Shown here: in pieces, positions 1 to 6,526 of the stretch
How positions within the stretch are numbered: position 1 is the stretch's first letter
Layout of the letters: each line of letters begins with the position of its first letter
NCBI GenBank assembly: GCA_022843345.1
Contig: JALHNW010000061.1
Coordinates: 1 to 6,628, forward strand
DNA from: Rubritepida sp.
Lineage (GTDB): Bacteria; Pseudomonadota; Alphaproteobacteria; Acetobacterales; Acetobacteraceae
Direction of reading: 5' to 3'
Length of the DNA: 6,628 nt
Notes under the pieces: model-generated
Database searches by the model: none
Told to the model about the DNA's origin: nothing
What the model saw: only the letters and a program-made list of their open reading frames with translations
Made by a program: the position numbers and the translations under genes

Positions 1-363
1 TGGGCGCGCGGGCGCGCCTTCCTCGACGCGCTGTTCCTGCCCGCGCCGCAGTTCCGCGCCGCACCGCCCGACGCGATCGCCTGCCGCTGCGAGGAGGCGA
101 CGGGGGCCGCGGTGCGCGAGGCCGCGCGCATGGGCGCCACCGGGCCGAACCAGCTCAAGGCCTTCCTGCGCTGCGGCATGGGCCCCTGCCAGGGGCGCAT
201 GTGCGGCCCGGCCATCACCGAGACCATCGCGCAGGAACGCGGCGTGCATCCGCGCGATGTGGGCTACCTTCGCCTCCGCACGCCGTCGAAGCCGGTCACG
301 CTCGGCGAGTTCGCCGGCCTGCGGAGGACGGAGGCGGATGTGAGGGCGGTGGAACGGCGCTGA
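1..363 (+). CDS. FAD/NAD(P)-dependent oxidoreductase, C-terminal BFD-like [2Fe-2S] domain (5' truncated by window edge)
   Basis: The frame is open from the first base and ends at TGA 361-363, leaving the last 120 residues; the FAD-binding part lies outside the window. What is visible is a BFD-like [2Fe-2S] domain: a CRC motif (residues 28-30 of the fragment) and, about 27 residues later, CGMGPCQGRMC (58-68). This Cys pattern, with the GPCQGR signature and a tail of the R-x-P-x-KPVTLGE type, is typical of the 450-480-residue flavoprotein subunits related to opine oxidase subunit A, HcnB and D-hydroxyproline dehydrogenase subunits. Those enzymes oxidise amino or imino acids and usually pair with a second FAD (DAO-type) subunit. 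No partner is visible here, so the substrate is unknown. The gene ends 31 bases before the tctC-like gene on the same strand, so the two are probably co-transcribed. Confident for the domain, not for the substrate. Confidence 0.85.
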   Translation, partial: WARGRAFLDALFLPAPQFRAAPPDAIACRCEEATGAAVREAARMGATGPNQLKAFLRCGMGPCQGRMCGPAITETIAQERGVHPRDVGYLRLRTPSKPVTLGEFAGLRRTEADVRAVERR

Positions 364-379
364 CCCGGCGCACCCGAGC

Positions 380-385
380 AGGAGA
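380..385 (+). promoter_or_regulatory. Ribosome binding site of the tctC-like gene
   Basis: AGGAGA lies 9 bases before the ATG at 395. It supports that start over the in-frame Met codons a few residues downstream. The gap after the preceding stop is only 31 bases and I see no promoter-like -35/-10 pair in it, which fits read-through transcription from upstream. Confidence 0.75.
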
Positions 386-394
386 GAAACCAAG

Positions 395-1369
395 ATGAAC
401 CGCATGATGACCGCGGCGCTCGCCGCCCTTCTCGCCCTCTCGCCGGTGGCGGGCCTGCGCGCCCAGGGCACCTGGCCGGACCGGCCGATCCGCATGATCG
501 TGCCCTTCCCGCCGGGCGGCGGCACGGACGCGATCGCCCGCATCGTCGCCGCGCACCTGCAGGGCGCGCTGGGCCAGCCGGTGACGGTGGAGAACCGCAG
601 CGGCGGCTCGGGCGTCATCGGCACGGAGGCGGTGGCCCGCGCCGCGCCCGACGGCTACACCCTGGCCATGACGGCGAGCGGGCCGATGACCATCCTGCCG
701 CAGATGATGGAGAACGCGCCCTACCACCCGGTGCGCTCCTTCGCCCATGTCGCGCTGCCCTCGGTCACGCCGCTGTTCCTCGTGGTGCGGCCCGCGATGC
801 CGGCGCGCACGCTGGCGGAGTTCGTCGAGCTGGCGCGGGGGCGGCAGGGGCGGATGAACTACTGCTCCATCGGCGTCGCCTCGCCCTCGCACCTCTCGGC
901 CGAGATCTTCCTGCGCGCCTTCGGCCTGGCGATGGAGCACATCCCGCACCGCGGCAGCGCGCCGGCGCTGACCGACACCATCGCCGGGAATTGCGACATG
1001 CTGTTCGACAGCGGCTCCTCGGCCGCGCCGCAGGTGCGCCAGGGCGCGCTGCGGGCGCTGGGCGTCAGCGCCGCCCGCCGCCTGCCGGCCTTCCCCGACG
1101 TGCCCACCATCGCGGAAGGGGGTGCGGCGGGCTACGAGACCAGCACCTGGTCCGCCGTCATCGCCCCCGCCGGCACGCCGGCGCCGATCGTGGAGCGGCT
1201 GAACGCGGAGATCCGCCGCCTCGCCGCCACGCCGGCCGAGCGCGAGCGGGTGAGCAGCCAGGGCGGCCTGCCGGTGGACCTCTCGCCGGCCGAGTTCACC
1301 CGCTTCCTGGAGCGCGAGATCGAGAACTGGGGCCGGGTGATCCGGGCGGGGAACATGCGGCTGGAGTGA
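395..1369 (+). CDS. tctC: TctC/Bug-family tripartite tricarboxylate transporter substrate-binding protein
   Basis: A 324-residue periplasmic solute-binding protein, the usual length for this family. Residues 1-23 form a signal peptide: Arg at position 3, a hydrophobic stretch at about 5-20, and a probable cleavage after LRA, before QGTWPDRP. The mature protein opens with the family hallmark IRMIVPFPPGGGTDAIAR (32-49), whose GGGTD loop contributes to binding a ligand carboxylate in characterised Bug proteins. Other hallmarks are ENRSGGSG (66-73), A-x-PDGYTL (84-90), the SPSHL loop (163-167), HIPHRG (182-187, usually HVPYKG), R-x-L-PAFPDVPT (229-238) and APAGTP (257-262). The ligand cannot be read from sequence. 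The family binds citrate, other dicarboxylates, aromatic acids, sugar acids and more. It probably serves the TctA/TctB membrane genes encoded convergently in this window, although Bug proteins are often orphans. Two cysteines (157 and 200) sit in otherwise standard family segments; a disulfide is possible but unproven. Confidence 0.95.
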   Translation: MNRMMTAALAALLALSPVAGLRAQGTWPDRPIRMIVPFPPGGGTDAIARIVAAHLQGALGQPVTVENRSGGSGVIGTEAVARAAPDGYTLAMTASGPMTILPQMMENAPYHPVRSFAHVALPSVTPLFLVVRPAMPARTLAEFVELARGRQGRMNYCSIGVASPSHLSAEIFLRAFGLAMEHIPHRGSAPALTDTIAGNCDMLFDSGSSAAPQVRQGALRALGVSAARRLPAFPDVPTIAEGGAAGYETSTWSAVIAPAGTPAPIVERLNAEIRRLAATPAERERVSSQGGLPVDLSPAEFTRFLEREIENWGRVIRAGNMRLE

Positions 1370-1375
1370 CGCCCT
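1370..1375. other. Six-base convergent gene junction with no visible terminator
   Basis: The plus-strand tctC-like gene stops at 1367-1369 and the minus-strand dehydratase stops at 1378-1376 (read leftward), leaving six bases. I see no GC hairpin followed by a T-run on either strand at or close to the junction, so transcripts from both sides probably extend into the opposite gene or end by another mechanism such as Rho. Confidence 0.8.
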
Positions 1376-2287
1376 TCAGCCTGCCCAGCGCAGCACCATC
1401 GCGTCCAGCCGCTTCGCGATGGCCAGCAGCTGCCGTCGCGCCTCGGGGTGCATCGCCGGGAAGGGGTGGCGCGGCGCGCCGCAGCGGATGACGCCGCCCG
1501 CCTCCATCAGCGCCTTGGCCGCCAGCAGCCCGCATTGCCGGTTCTCGTGGTTGATCAGCGGCAGCCACGTCGCGTAGGCGTCGTAGGCGCCGTCCCGGTC
1601 GCCGCGGAACCAGGCGTCGGTGATGGTGCGGATGCCGTCGGGGAAGCCGCCGCCGGTCATGCTGCCGGTGGCGCCCGCCTCCAGGTCGGCCAGCAGGGTG
1701 ATCGCCTCCTCGCCATCCCACGGCCCCTCGATGGCGTCGCCGCCCAGCGCGATGAGGTCGCGCAGCTTGGCCGCGGCCTGCGGCATCTCCAGCTTGAAGT
1801 AGCGCACCCGCGGGCTTTCGCGCGCGATCTGCGCCAGCAGCGCGGCGGGCAGCGGCGTGCCGGCCACCGGGGCGTCCTGGATCATGATGGGGATGTCGAG
1901 CGCGCCCGACAGCCGCGCGAAGAACTCGCGGATGCCCGCCTCGCCGACGCGGATGGTCGCGCCGTGATAGGGCGGCATCACCATCACCATCGCCGCCCCC
2001 GCTTCCTGCGCGCGGCGCGAGCGCGCGATGCAGGCCTCCGTGCCGTAATGCGTGGTGGTGACGATGACCGGCACGCGCCCGGCGACGTGCGCCAGGCAGG
2101 CCTGCATCACCCGCTCGCGCTCCTCATCCGTCAGTGCGAACTGCTCGGAGAAGTTGGCGAGGATGCACAGCCCCTCGGAGCCCGCGTCGATCATGAAGTC
2201 GAGCGCGCGCTTCTGCCCGTCGAGGTCCAGCGCGCCCCTTTCGTCGAAGATGGTGGGGACGACGGGGAAGACGCCGCGATAGGCCAT
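1376..2287 (-). CDS. araD: DHDPS/NAL-family L-2-keto-3-deoxyarabonate dehydratase (probable)
   Basis: A 303-residue (beta/alpha)8-barrel enzyme of the dihydrodipicolinate synthase/N-acetylneuraminate lyase superfamily. The Schiff-base lysine is K165 in VRYFKLE. It is not a lysine-biosynthetic DapA: the GTTGE motif is replaced by ANFSEQ (44-49), PYY by PPYHG (105-109), and the Tyr that acts as proton relay (Tyr133 in E. coli DapA) by Gln137 in MIQDAP. From memory, GLCILANFSEQF, MVMVMPPYHGAT, IEGPWDGEEAITLLADL and PLINHENRQ closely resemble AraD of Azospirillum brasilense. That enzyme converts L-2-keto-3-deoxyarabonate to 2-oxoglutarate semialdehyde in the non-phosphorylative L-arabinose pathway. 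The adjacent IlvD-type dehydratase would supply this substrate. Start: I chose ATG 2287 because AAGGG lies 7 bases upstream. A TTG at 2302 would add five residues and overlap the upstream stop as TTGA, but has no Shine-Dalgarno. Alternatives are a related 2-keto-3-deoxyaldonate dehydratase or aldolase. The symbol follows the Azospirillum scheme and is unrelated to ribulose-phosphate epimerase AraD. Confidence 0.87.
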   Translation of the reverse strand: MAYRGVFPVVPTIFDERGALDLDGQKRALDFMIDAGSEGLCILANFSEQFALTDEERERVMQACLAHVAGRVPVIVTTTHYGTEACIARSRRAQEAGAAMVMVMPPYHGATIRVGEAGIREFFARLSGALDIPIMIQDAPVAGTPLPAALLAQIARESPRVRYFKLEMPQAAAKLRDLIALGGDAIEGPWDGEEAITLLADLEAGATGSMTGGGFPDGIRTITDAWFRGDRDGAYDAYATWLPLINHENRQCGLLAAKALMEAGGVIRCGAPRHPFPAMHPEARRQLLAIAKRLDAMVLRWAG

Positions 2288-2291
2288 GGAA

Positions 2292-2299
2292 CCGCCCTT
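2292..2299 (-). promoter_or_regulatory. Ribosome binding site deciding the start of the DHDPS-family gene
   Basis: Read on the minus strand, AAGGGCGG runs from 2299 to 2292. Its AAGGG core is 7 bases before the ATG at 2287-2285. The competing TTG at 2302-2300 has only pyrimidine-rich or mixed sequence upstream. The site starts immediately at the last base of the preceding gene's TGA, so terminating ribosomes could re-initiate here. Confidence 0.6.
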
Positions 2300-4020
2300 C
2301 AATGGTTGTCGCGCGGCATGGGGGCGCCGCTGGAGCCCGCGAGGAAGTCAAGGTCAGCGCCCTGGTCCGCCTGCTGCACGTGGTCGAGGTACATCCTGAC
2401 GTAGCCGCGCGTGGCGTGCGGCGCGGGCGGCGCCCAGGCGGCGCGGCGCGCGGCCAGTTCCGCCTCCGGCACGTCCAGCGACAGGCGGCGGGCGGCGACG
2501 TCGAGCGTGATCATGTCGCCGTCCCGCACCAGGGCGAGCGGCCCGCCCACCGCGGCCTCGGGGGCCACGTGCAGCACCACCGTGCCGTAGGCGGTGCCGG
2601 ACATGCGGGCGTCGCTGATGCGGATCATGTCGCGCACGCCCTGCTTCAGCAGCTTGTGCGGGATGGGCATGTTCCCCACCTCCGCCATGCCGGGATAGCC
2701 CTTGGGGCCGCAATGCTTGAGCACCATCACGCAGTCGGCGTCGATGTCGAGGTCCGGGTCATCCTTGCGCGCGTGCAGATCCTCGATCGTCTCGAACACC
2801 ACGGCGCGGCCGGTGTGGCGCATCAGCCGGGGCGAGGCGGCGGAGGGCTTGATCACGGCGCCATCGGGGCAGAGGTTGCCGCGCAGCACGGCCATGCCGG
2901 CATCGGGCTTGAAGGGCGCCTCCCAGGGCGTGATGACCGCGTCGTTCCAGCAGCGCGCGTCCCGCACGTTCTCCCAGACCGTCCGGCCGTTGGCGGTGGG
3001 CGCGTCGCGCTCCAGCAGCCCCGCCTCGCCCAGGCGCTTCAGCACCACGGGCAGGCCGCCGGCGTAGCAGAAATCCTCCATGAGGAAGCGGCCCGCGGGC
3101 ATCAGGTCCACCAGGCAATGCACGCCCTGGCCCAGCCGGTCGAGGTCATCCAGCGTGAAGGGCACGCCCAGGCGGCGGGCGATGGCCAGCAGGTGCACCA
3201 CGGCGTTGGTGGAGCCGCCGATGGCGCCCAGCGTTCGCACGGCGTTGGCGAAGGCGGCCGGCCCCAGCAGCTTCGAGATCGTCAGCTCCTCGCGCACCAT
3301 CTCCACGACGCGCCGGCCCGACAGGCGGGCGAGCTGCGCGCGCCGCGCATCGGCCGCCGGCAGCGCGGCGTTCAGCGGCAGGCCCAGCCCCATCGCCTCC
3401 ACCAGCGAGGCCATGGTGGAGGCGGTGCCCATCGTCATGCACGACCCCGCCGAGCGGTTCATGCCCTGCTCGGCCGCGTGGAACTCCTCCAGCGTCACCT
3501 CGCCCGCGCGCAGCTGCTCGCTCATCGAGATGATGGTGGTGCCCGAGCCGATGCTCTGCCCCTGGTAGTCGCCGCGCAGCTGCGGGCCGCCGCTGACGCC
3601 GATGGTCGGCAGGTCCACGGAGGCCGCGCCCATCACCAGCGCGGGCGTCGTCTTGTCGCAGCCCATCAGCAGCACGCAGCCATCCAGCGGATGCGCGCGC
3701 AGCGCCTCCTCCACGTCCATCGCAGCGAGGTTGCGGTAGAGCATGGCGGTGGGCCGCATCGTCACCTCGCCGAGCGAGGAGACGGGGAATTCGAGCGGGT
3801 AGCCGCCCGCCTCCAGCACGCCCTCGCGCACGTGGCGCGCCAGGTCGCGGAAGTGCTGGTTGCAGGGGGTCAGCTCGCTCCAGGTGTTGCAGATGCCGAT
3901 GACGGGCTTGCCCTCGAACATGTCCTGCGGCGTGCCGTGGTTCTTGAGGAAGGAGCGGTAGTAGAACCCCATCTTGTCCTGCCGGCCGAACCAGGCTTGC
4001 GAGCGGAGCGGCTTGCTCAT
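2299..4020 (-). CDS. IlvD/Edd-family dehydratase, probable L-arabonate (aldonate) dehydratase
   Basis: A 573-residue Fe-S dehydratase that removes water from a sugar acid to give a 2-keto-3-deoxy acid. Cluster ligands are C53 (ELTPCNQH), C121 (LMGCDKTTPA) and C194 (SAGSCMTMGTAS). Predicted Mg2+ ligands are E85, D122, K123 (carbamylated in homologues) and E447 (YPGMAE). The catalytic Ser is S474 in SDARMSGTAYG. As I recall the Rhizobium leguminosarum L-arabinonate dehydratase (C59, C127, C200, S480), every key residue is offset by the same six positions, so the alignment is essentially gap-free over the core. The opening PLRSQAWFGRQDKMGFYYRS is that of sugar-acid dehydratases rather than of IlvD dihydroxyacid dehydratase. 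Known relatives also accept D-fuconate and D-galactonate, so the exact substrate is open. The start ATG overlaps the pdxA-like stop (ATGA) and is preceded by GGAGG. The Azospirillum name would be araC, avoided here because it clashes with the AraC regulator. Confidence 0.9.
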   Translation of the reverse strand: MSKPLRSQAWFGRQDKMGFYYRSFLKNHGTPQDMFEGKPVIGICNTWSELTPCNQHFRDLARHVREGVLEAGGYPLEFPVSSLGEVTMRPTAMLYRNLAAMDVEEALRAHPLDGCVLLMGCDKTTPALVMGAASVDLPTIGVSGGPQLRGDYQGQSIGSGTTIISMSEQLRAGEVTLEEFHAAEQGMNRSAGSCMTMGTASTMASLVEAMGLGLPLNAALPAADARRAQLARLSGRRVVEMVREELTISKLLGPAAFANAVRTLGAIGGSTNAVVHLLAIARRLGVPFTLDDLDRLGQGVHCLVDLMPAGRFLMEDFCYAGGLPVVLKRLGEAGLLERDAPTANGRTVWENVRDARCWNDAVITPWEAPFKPDAGMAVLRGNLCPDGAVIKPSAASPRLMRHTGRAVVFETIEDLHARKDDPDLDIDADCVMVLKHCGPKGYPGMAEVGNMPIPHKLLKQGVRDMIRISDARMSGTAYGTVVLHVAPEAAVGGPLALVRDGDMITLDVAARRLSLDVPEAELAARRAAWAPPAPHATRGYVRMYLDHVQQADQGADLDFLAGSSGAPMPRDNH

Positions 4021-5021
4021 GCGCCGCGCCTCCGGGCGCCCATGGCGCAGGCCAGGTCGAAGGCGGCCTGCAGGGCGCCGACGCGCGCCACGCCCTTGCC
4101 CTGGATGTCGAAGCCCGTGCCGTGCGCGCAGGTGGTGATGGGCACCGGCACGCCGCCGGCCACGGTGACGCCGCGCCAGAAGCCCATCAGTTTCATCGCG
4201 ATCTGCCCCTGGTCATGGTACATGGTCACGATCGCGTCCACCTCGCGCGTCCCGTCCGGCTTGGGCTGGGCGCGCAGGAAGATGGTGTCGGCCGGATACG
4301 GCCCTTCCGCCGGCAGGCCGCGGCGGCGGGCCTCCTCCACCGCGGGGCCGATCACCTCGATCTCCTCGCGCCCGAAGGCGCCGCCATCGCCGTTGTGCGG
4401 GTTCAGCCCGCAGACCGCGATGCGCGGCCGGGCCACGCCCGCCGCCACCAGCGCGTCGCGGATCAAGGTGATGGCGCCGATCACGCTTTCGCCCGTGATG
4501 AGGTCCGCCACCTCGCGCAGCGCCACGTGGCTGGTAACGCGGCAGGTCCACAGCCCGTCCAGCACGTTGAACTCGCTCGTGGCGCCCGCGTGGCCCAGCA
4601 CTTCGGCGAACCAGTGCAACTCGTCGGCATGGCCCATTTGCGCCATGTGCAGCGCCGATTTGTTGAGCGGTGCGAAGCACACCGCGTCCACCGTGCCGGC
4701 CTGGGCCAGCGCCAGGCATTCGCGCAGCGTCGCCATGGCATGCGCCCCGCCGGCGGCGGAGGCGCGGCCGCGCGGGATGTCCTCGGCGGCCGTCAGCTCG
4801 CGCCAGGCGATGCGGCCGGGCTTGAGGTCGGCGGCGTCGTTCACCCGCAGCAGCGGCAGCTCGACGCCCGCGATGCGTTGGCCCTCATCCAGCGCCGCGC
4901 GGTCGGCCACCAGCAGCAGCGCCGCCTTGTCGCGGTTCTCCGCCACCGAGAGCAGCTTGGACATGATCTCGGGTCCGATGCCGGCGGGGTCGCCGAGGAC
5001 GAGGGCGAGGCGGGGGATCAT
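4017..5021 (-). CDS. pdxA: PdxA-family NAD-dependent dehydrogenase (PdxA2-like paralogue)
   Basis: A 334-residue cytosolic enzyme of the PdxA (isocitrate/isopropylmalate dehydrogenase-like) family, of normal length. It opens with GDPAGIGPE (10-18). The three metal-ligand histidines are recognisable: H165 (TSHVA), H209 (GLNPHNGDGGAFGREE) and H269 (MYHDQGQ). APLNKSALH (118-125) and PADTIFLRA (243-251) are further family motifs. True PdxA oxidises 4-phosphohydroxythreonine in vitamin B6 synthesis. Relatives oxidise 4-phospho-D-threonate or -erythronate (with a DUF1537 kinase) or aromatic cis-dihydrodiol acids (TphB of terephthalate catabolism). Two segments diverge: the usual GHTE-LLAE reads GHADELHWFAE (130-140, with two or three extra residues), and the usual GLPxIRTS reads GGVPVPITT (289-297). 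Together with its place between a carboxylate transporter and sugar-acid dehydratases, this suggests a catabolic rather than B6 role. The ATG overlaps the tctA stop (ATGA), with GGAGA 8 bases upstream. The family call is secure, the substrate unknown. The same reading frame happens to stay open far upstream through tctA, but that extension is not coding. Confidence 0.9.
   Translation of the reverse strand: MIPRLALVLGDPAGIGPEIMSKLLSVAENRDKAALLLVADRAALDEGQRIAGVELPLLRVNDAADLKPGRIAWRELTAAEDIPRGRASAAGGAHAMATLRECLALAQAGTVDAVCFAPLNKSALHMAQMGHADELHWFAEVLGHAGATSEFNVLDGLWTCRVTSHVALREVADLITGESVIGAITLIRDALVAAGVARPRIAVCGLNPHNGDGGAFGREEIEVIGPAVEEARRRGLPAEGPYPADTIFLRAQPKPDGTREVDAIVTMYHDQGQIAMKLMGFWRGVTVAGGVPVPITTCAHGTGFDIQGKGVARVGALQAAFDLACAMGARRRGA
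4029..4033 (-). promoter_or_regulatory. Ribosome binding site of the IlvD/Edd-family gene
   Basis: GGAGG on the minus strand (4033 to 4029), 8 bases before the ATG at 4020. It lies inside the last codons of the pdxA-like gene. A perfect Shine-Dalgarno combined with an ATGA stop/start overlap indicates coupled but efficient initiation. Confidence 0.75.
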
Positions 5022-6526
5022 GCGGGCAGTCTCCGGGCGATGCGGATGCGCGACCACGCCCAGCCCAGCATGGGCCAGGCGAGCAGCAGCAGCGCGAGGG
5101 TGGTGAGGGAACCGACGAGGGGGTTGGCCCAGAACACGCCGAGCGAGCCCTGGGAGAGCAGCATGGACTGGCGGAAGGCGTCCTCCGCCTTGTCGCCCAG
5201 GACCATGGCCAGCACCAGCGGCGCCACCGGGTAGTCCAGCTTCTTCATCACGTAGCCGGCCACGCCGAAAACCAGCGCCAGCCACACCTCGAAGGAGGAG
5301 TTGGACACCATCCAGGCGCCCGTCAGGCAGATCGCCATGATGAGCGGCGCCAGCACGGCGAAGGGCACGCGCATGACGGAGGCGAAGATGGGCACGGTGG
5401 ACAGCACCACCACCACGGCGACGAGGTTGGCGATGTACATGGAGGCGATCAGCCCCCACACGAAATCCGGCTGCGACTGGAACAGCATCGGCCCCGGCTG
5501 GAGCCCCCAGATCATCAGCCCGCCCAGCATCACCGCCGCCGTCGCGCTGCCCGGCACGCCCAGCGCCAGCATGGGCAGCAGGGCGGAGACGCCGGCCGCG
5601 TGGTCCGCCGTCTCGGGGCTGACCACGCCTTCCGGCTCGCCCTTGCCGAAGCCCGCCTTGCGGCGCGAGAAGCGGCGCGCGATGCCGTAGGACATGAAGG
5701 AAGCCGCGGTCGGCCCGCCCGGCGTCAGCCCCATCCACACGCCGATCGCCGCCGAGCGCACCAGCGCCAGCCAGTGGCGCGGCAGGGTCAGCAGGGCGCG
5801 GAACACCTCGCGCGGGGTGACGCGGGCGGCGACGCCCTCCACCTTCTCCGTCTCGTCCGCCGTGGCCAGCAACTCGCCGATGCCGAACAGGCCGATGACG
5901 GCGACGAGGAAGGAGATGCCCTTGATCAGCTGGTCCGCGCCGAAGGTCAGCCGCATCTCGCCCGAGACCGTATCCATCCCGATGGTGGCGAGCGACAGGC
6001 CGATGAGCAGGGACACCGCGGTCTTCAGCGGATCGCCCCCGCCCATGCCGATGAAGGCGCAGAAGGCGAGCAGGTAGACCGCGAAATACTCGGCCGGCGA
6101 GAAGCGCAGCGCGAAGCCCGCGATGTCGTCCGCCACCAGCGTCACCACGATCACCCCCACCAGCGCGCCGAAGCCCGAGGACAGGAAGGCGAGCGACAGC
6201 GCCTCTGCTGCGCGGCCCTGCTTGGCCATCGGGTGGCCGTCGAAGGTGGTGGCGACCGAGGAAGGCTCGCCGGGGATGTTGAACAGGATGGAGGTGGTGG
6301 AGCCGCCCAGCAGCGCGCCCCAATACATGGAGGAAAGCAGGATGATCGCGCTCACCGGGCTCATGGTGAAGGTCAGCGGCAGCAGCAGCGCCACCCCGTT
6401 CGGCGCCCCGAGCCCCGGCAGCACGCCGACCAGGATGCCGATCAGCACGCCCGCCACCATCAGCGTGACGTGGTGGACGGTGAGCGCGACCCCGAAGCCG
6501 TGCATCAGGGGTGCCAGGGATTCCAT
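5018..6526 (-). CDS. tctA: TctA-family tripartite tricarboxylate transporter large permease
   Basis: A 502-residue inner-membrane protein of standard TctA length with roughly ten to twelve hydrophobic segments. Both family half-repeats are visible. The first has GVLPGLGAPNGVALLLPLTF (34-53), a YWGALLGGSTTSILFNIPGE segment (68-87) and TTFDGHPMAKQG (93-104). The second has GLTPGGPTAASFMSYGIARR (266-285), FGKGEPEGVVSPETADHA (293-310) and a GVPGSATAA...GLQPGPMLF segment (323-349). It forms the translocation pathway with TctB, fed by a periplasmic TctC-type protein and driven by an ion gradient in characterised systems. The substrate is a carboxylate that cannot be read from the sequence; the neighbours suggest a sugar acid. 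Start: I took ATG 6526, which shares one base with the tctB stop (TGATG). GTG 6529 just upstream would add one residue and cannot be excluded. The stop overlaps the pdxA-like start as ATGA. Confidence 0.95.
   Translation of the reverse strand: MESLAPLMHGFGVALTVHHVTLMVAGVLIGILVGVLPGLGAPNGVALLLPLTFTMSPVSAIILLSSMYWGALLGGSTTSILFNIPGEPSSVATTFDGHPMAKQGRAAEALSLAFLSSGFGALVGVIVVTLVADDIAGFALRFSPAEYFAVYLLAFCAFIGMGGGDPLKTAVSLLIGLSLATIGMDTVSGEMRLTFGADQLIKGISFLVAVIGLFGIGELLATADETEKVEGVAARVTPREVFRALLTLPRHWLALVRSAAIGVWMGLTPGGPTAASFMSYGIARRFSRRKAGFGKGEPEGVVSPETADHAAGVSALLPMLALGVPGSATAAVMLGGLMIWGLQPGPMLFQSQPDFVWGLIASMYIANLVAVVVVLSTVPIFASVMRVPFAVLAPLIMAICLTGAWMVSNSSFEVWLALVFGVAGYVMKKLDYPVAPLVLAMVLGDKAEDAFRQSMLLSQGSLGVFWANPLVGSLTTLALLLLAWPMLGWAWSRIRIARRLPA
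5030..5034 (-). promoter_or_regulatory. Ribosome binding site of the pdxA-like gene
   Basis: GGAGA on the minus strand (5034 to 5030), 8 bases before the ATG at 5021, embedded in the last codons of tctA. It fixes the pdxA-like start at 5021, which also places MIPRLALVLGDPAGIGPE at the N-terminus, exactly where the family begins. Confidence 0.7.

Noticed and set aside
2..18. GGCGCGC repeated twice, with a GGCGCGCC palindrome
   Set aside because: It lies inside coding sequence and is expected by chance at this base composition. No further copies form a repeat array.
296..949. A 217-codon minus-strand frame opposite the first half of the tctC-like gene
   Set aside because: Arg/Gly/His-rich shadow with no motif. 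The plus strand carries a signal peptide and all Bug family hallmarks.
1376..2287. Annotation as dihydrodipicolinate synthase (DapA) or hydroxyproline-pathway deaminase
   Set aside because: The DapA catalytic triad is absent, and the ANFSEQ/PPYHG/MIQDAP signatures together with the coupled L-arabonate-dehydratase-type gene fit a 2-keto-3-deoxyarabonate dehydratase better.
1448..2404. A 318-codon plus-strand open frame over the DHDPS-type gene
   Set aside because: It is a GC-driven shadow with no family motifs and no Shine-Dalgarno. The minus-strand gene explains the region.
2302..5106. A 934-codon plus-strand open frame antisense to the IlvD-type, pdxA-like and tctA genes
   Set aside because: It is rich in Arg, Ala, His, Gln and Gly with no recognisable motif, and it mirrors genes whose catalytic residues are intact. 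Long antisense frames are expected at this GC content because stop codons are rare.
4122..5234. A 370-codon plus-strand frame opposite the pdxA-like gene
   Set aside because: Compositionally biased antisense translation with no recognisable domain.
5022..6323. Upstream in-frame extension of the pdxA-like gene through tctA, which would make a 768-residue fusion
   Set aside because: The extension is low-complexity Arg/Gly/Ala-rich sequence in a shifted frame of tctA. The family N-terminus (MIPRLALVLGDPAGIGPE) starts exactly at ATG 5021, which has its own GGAGA.
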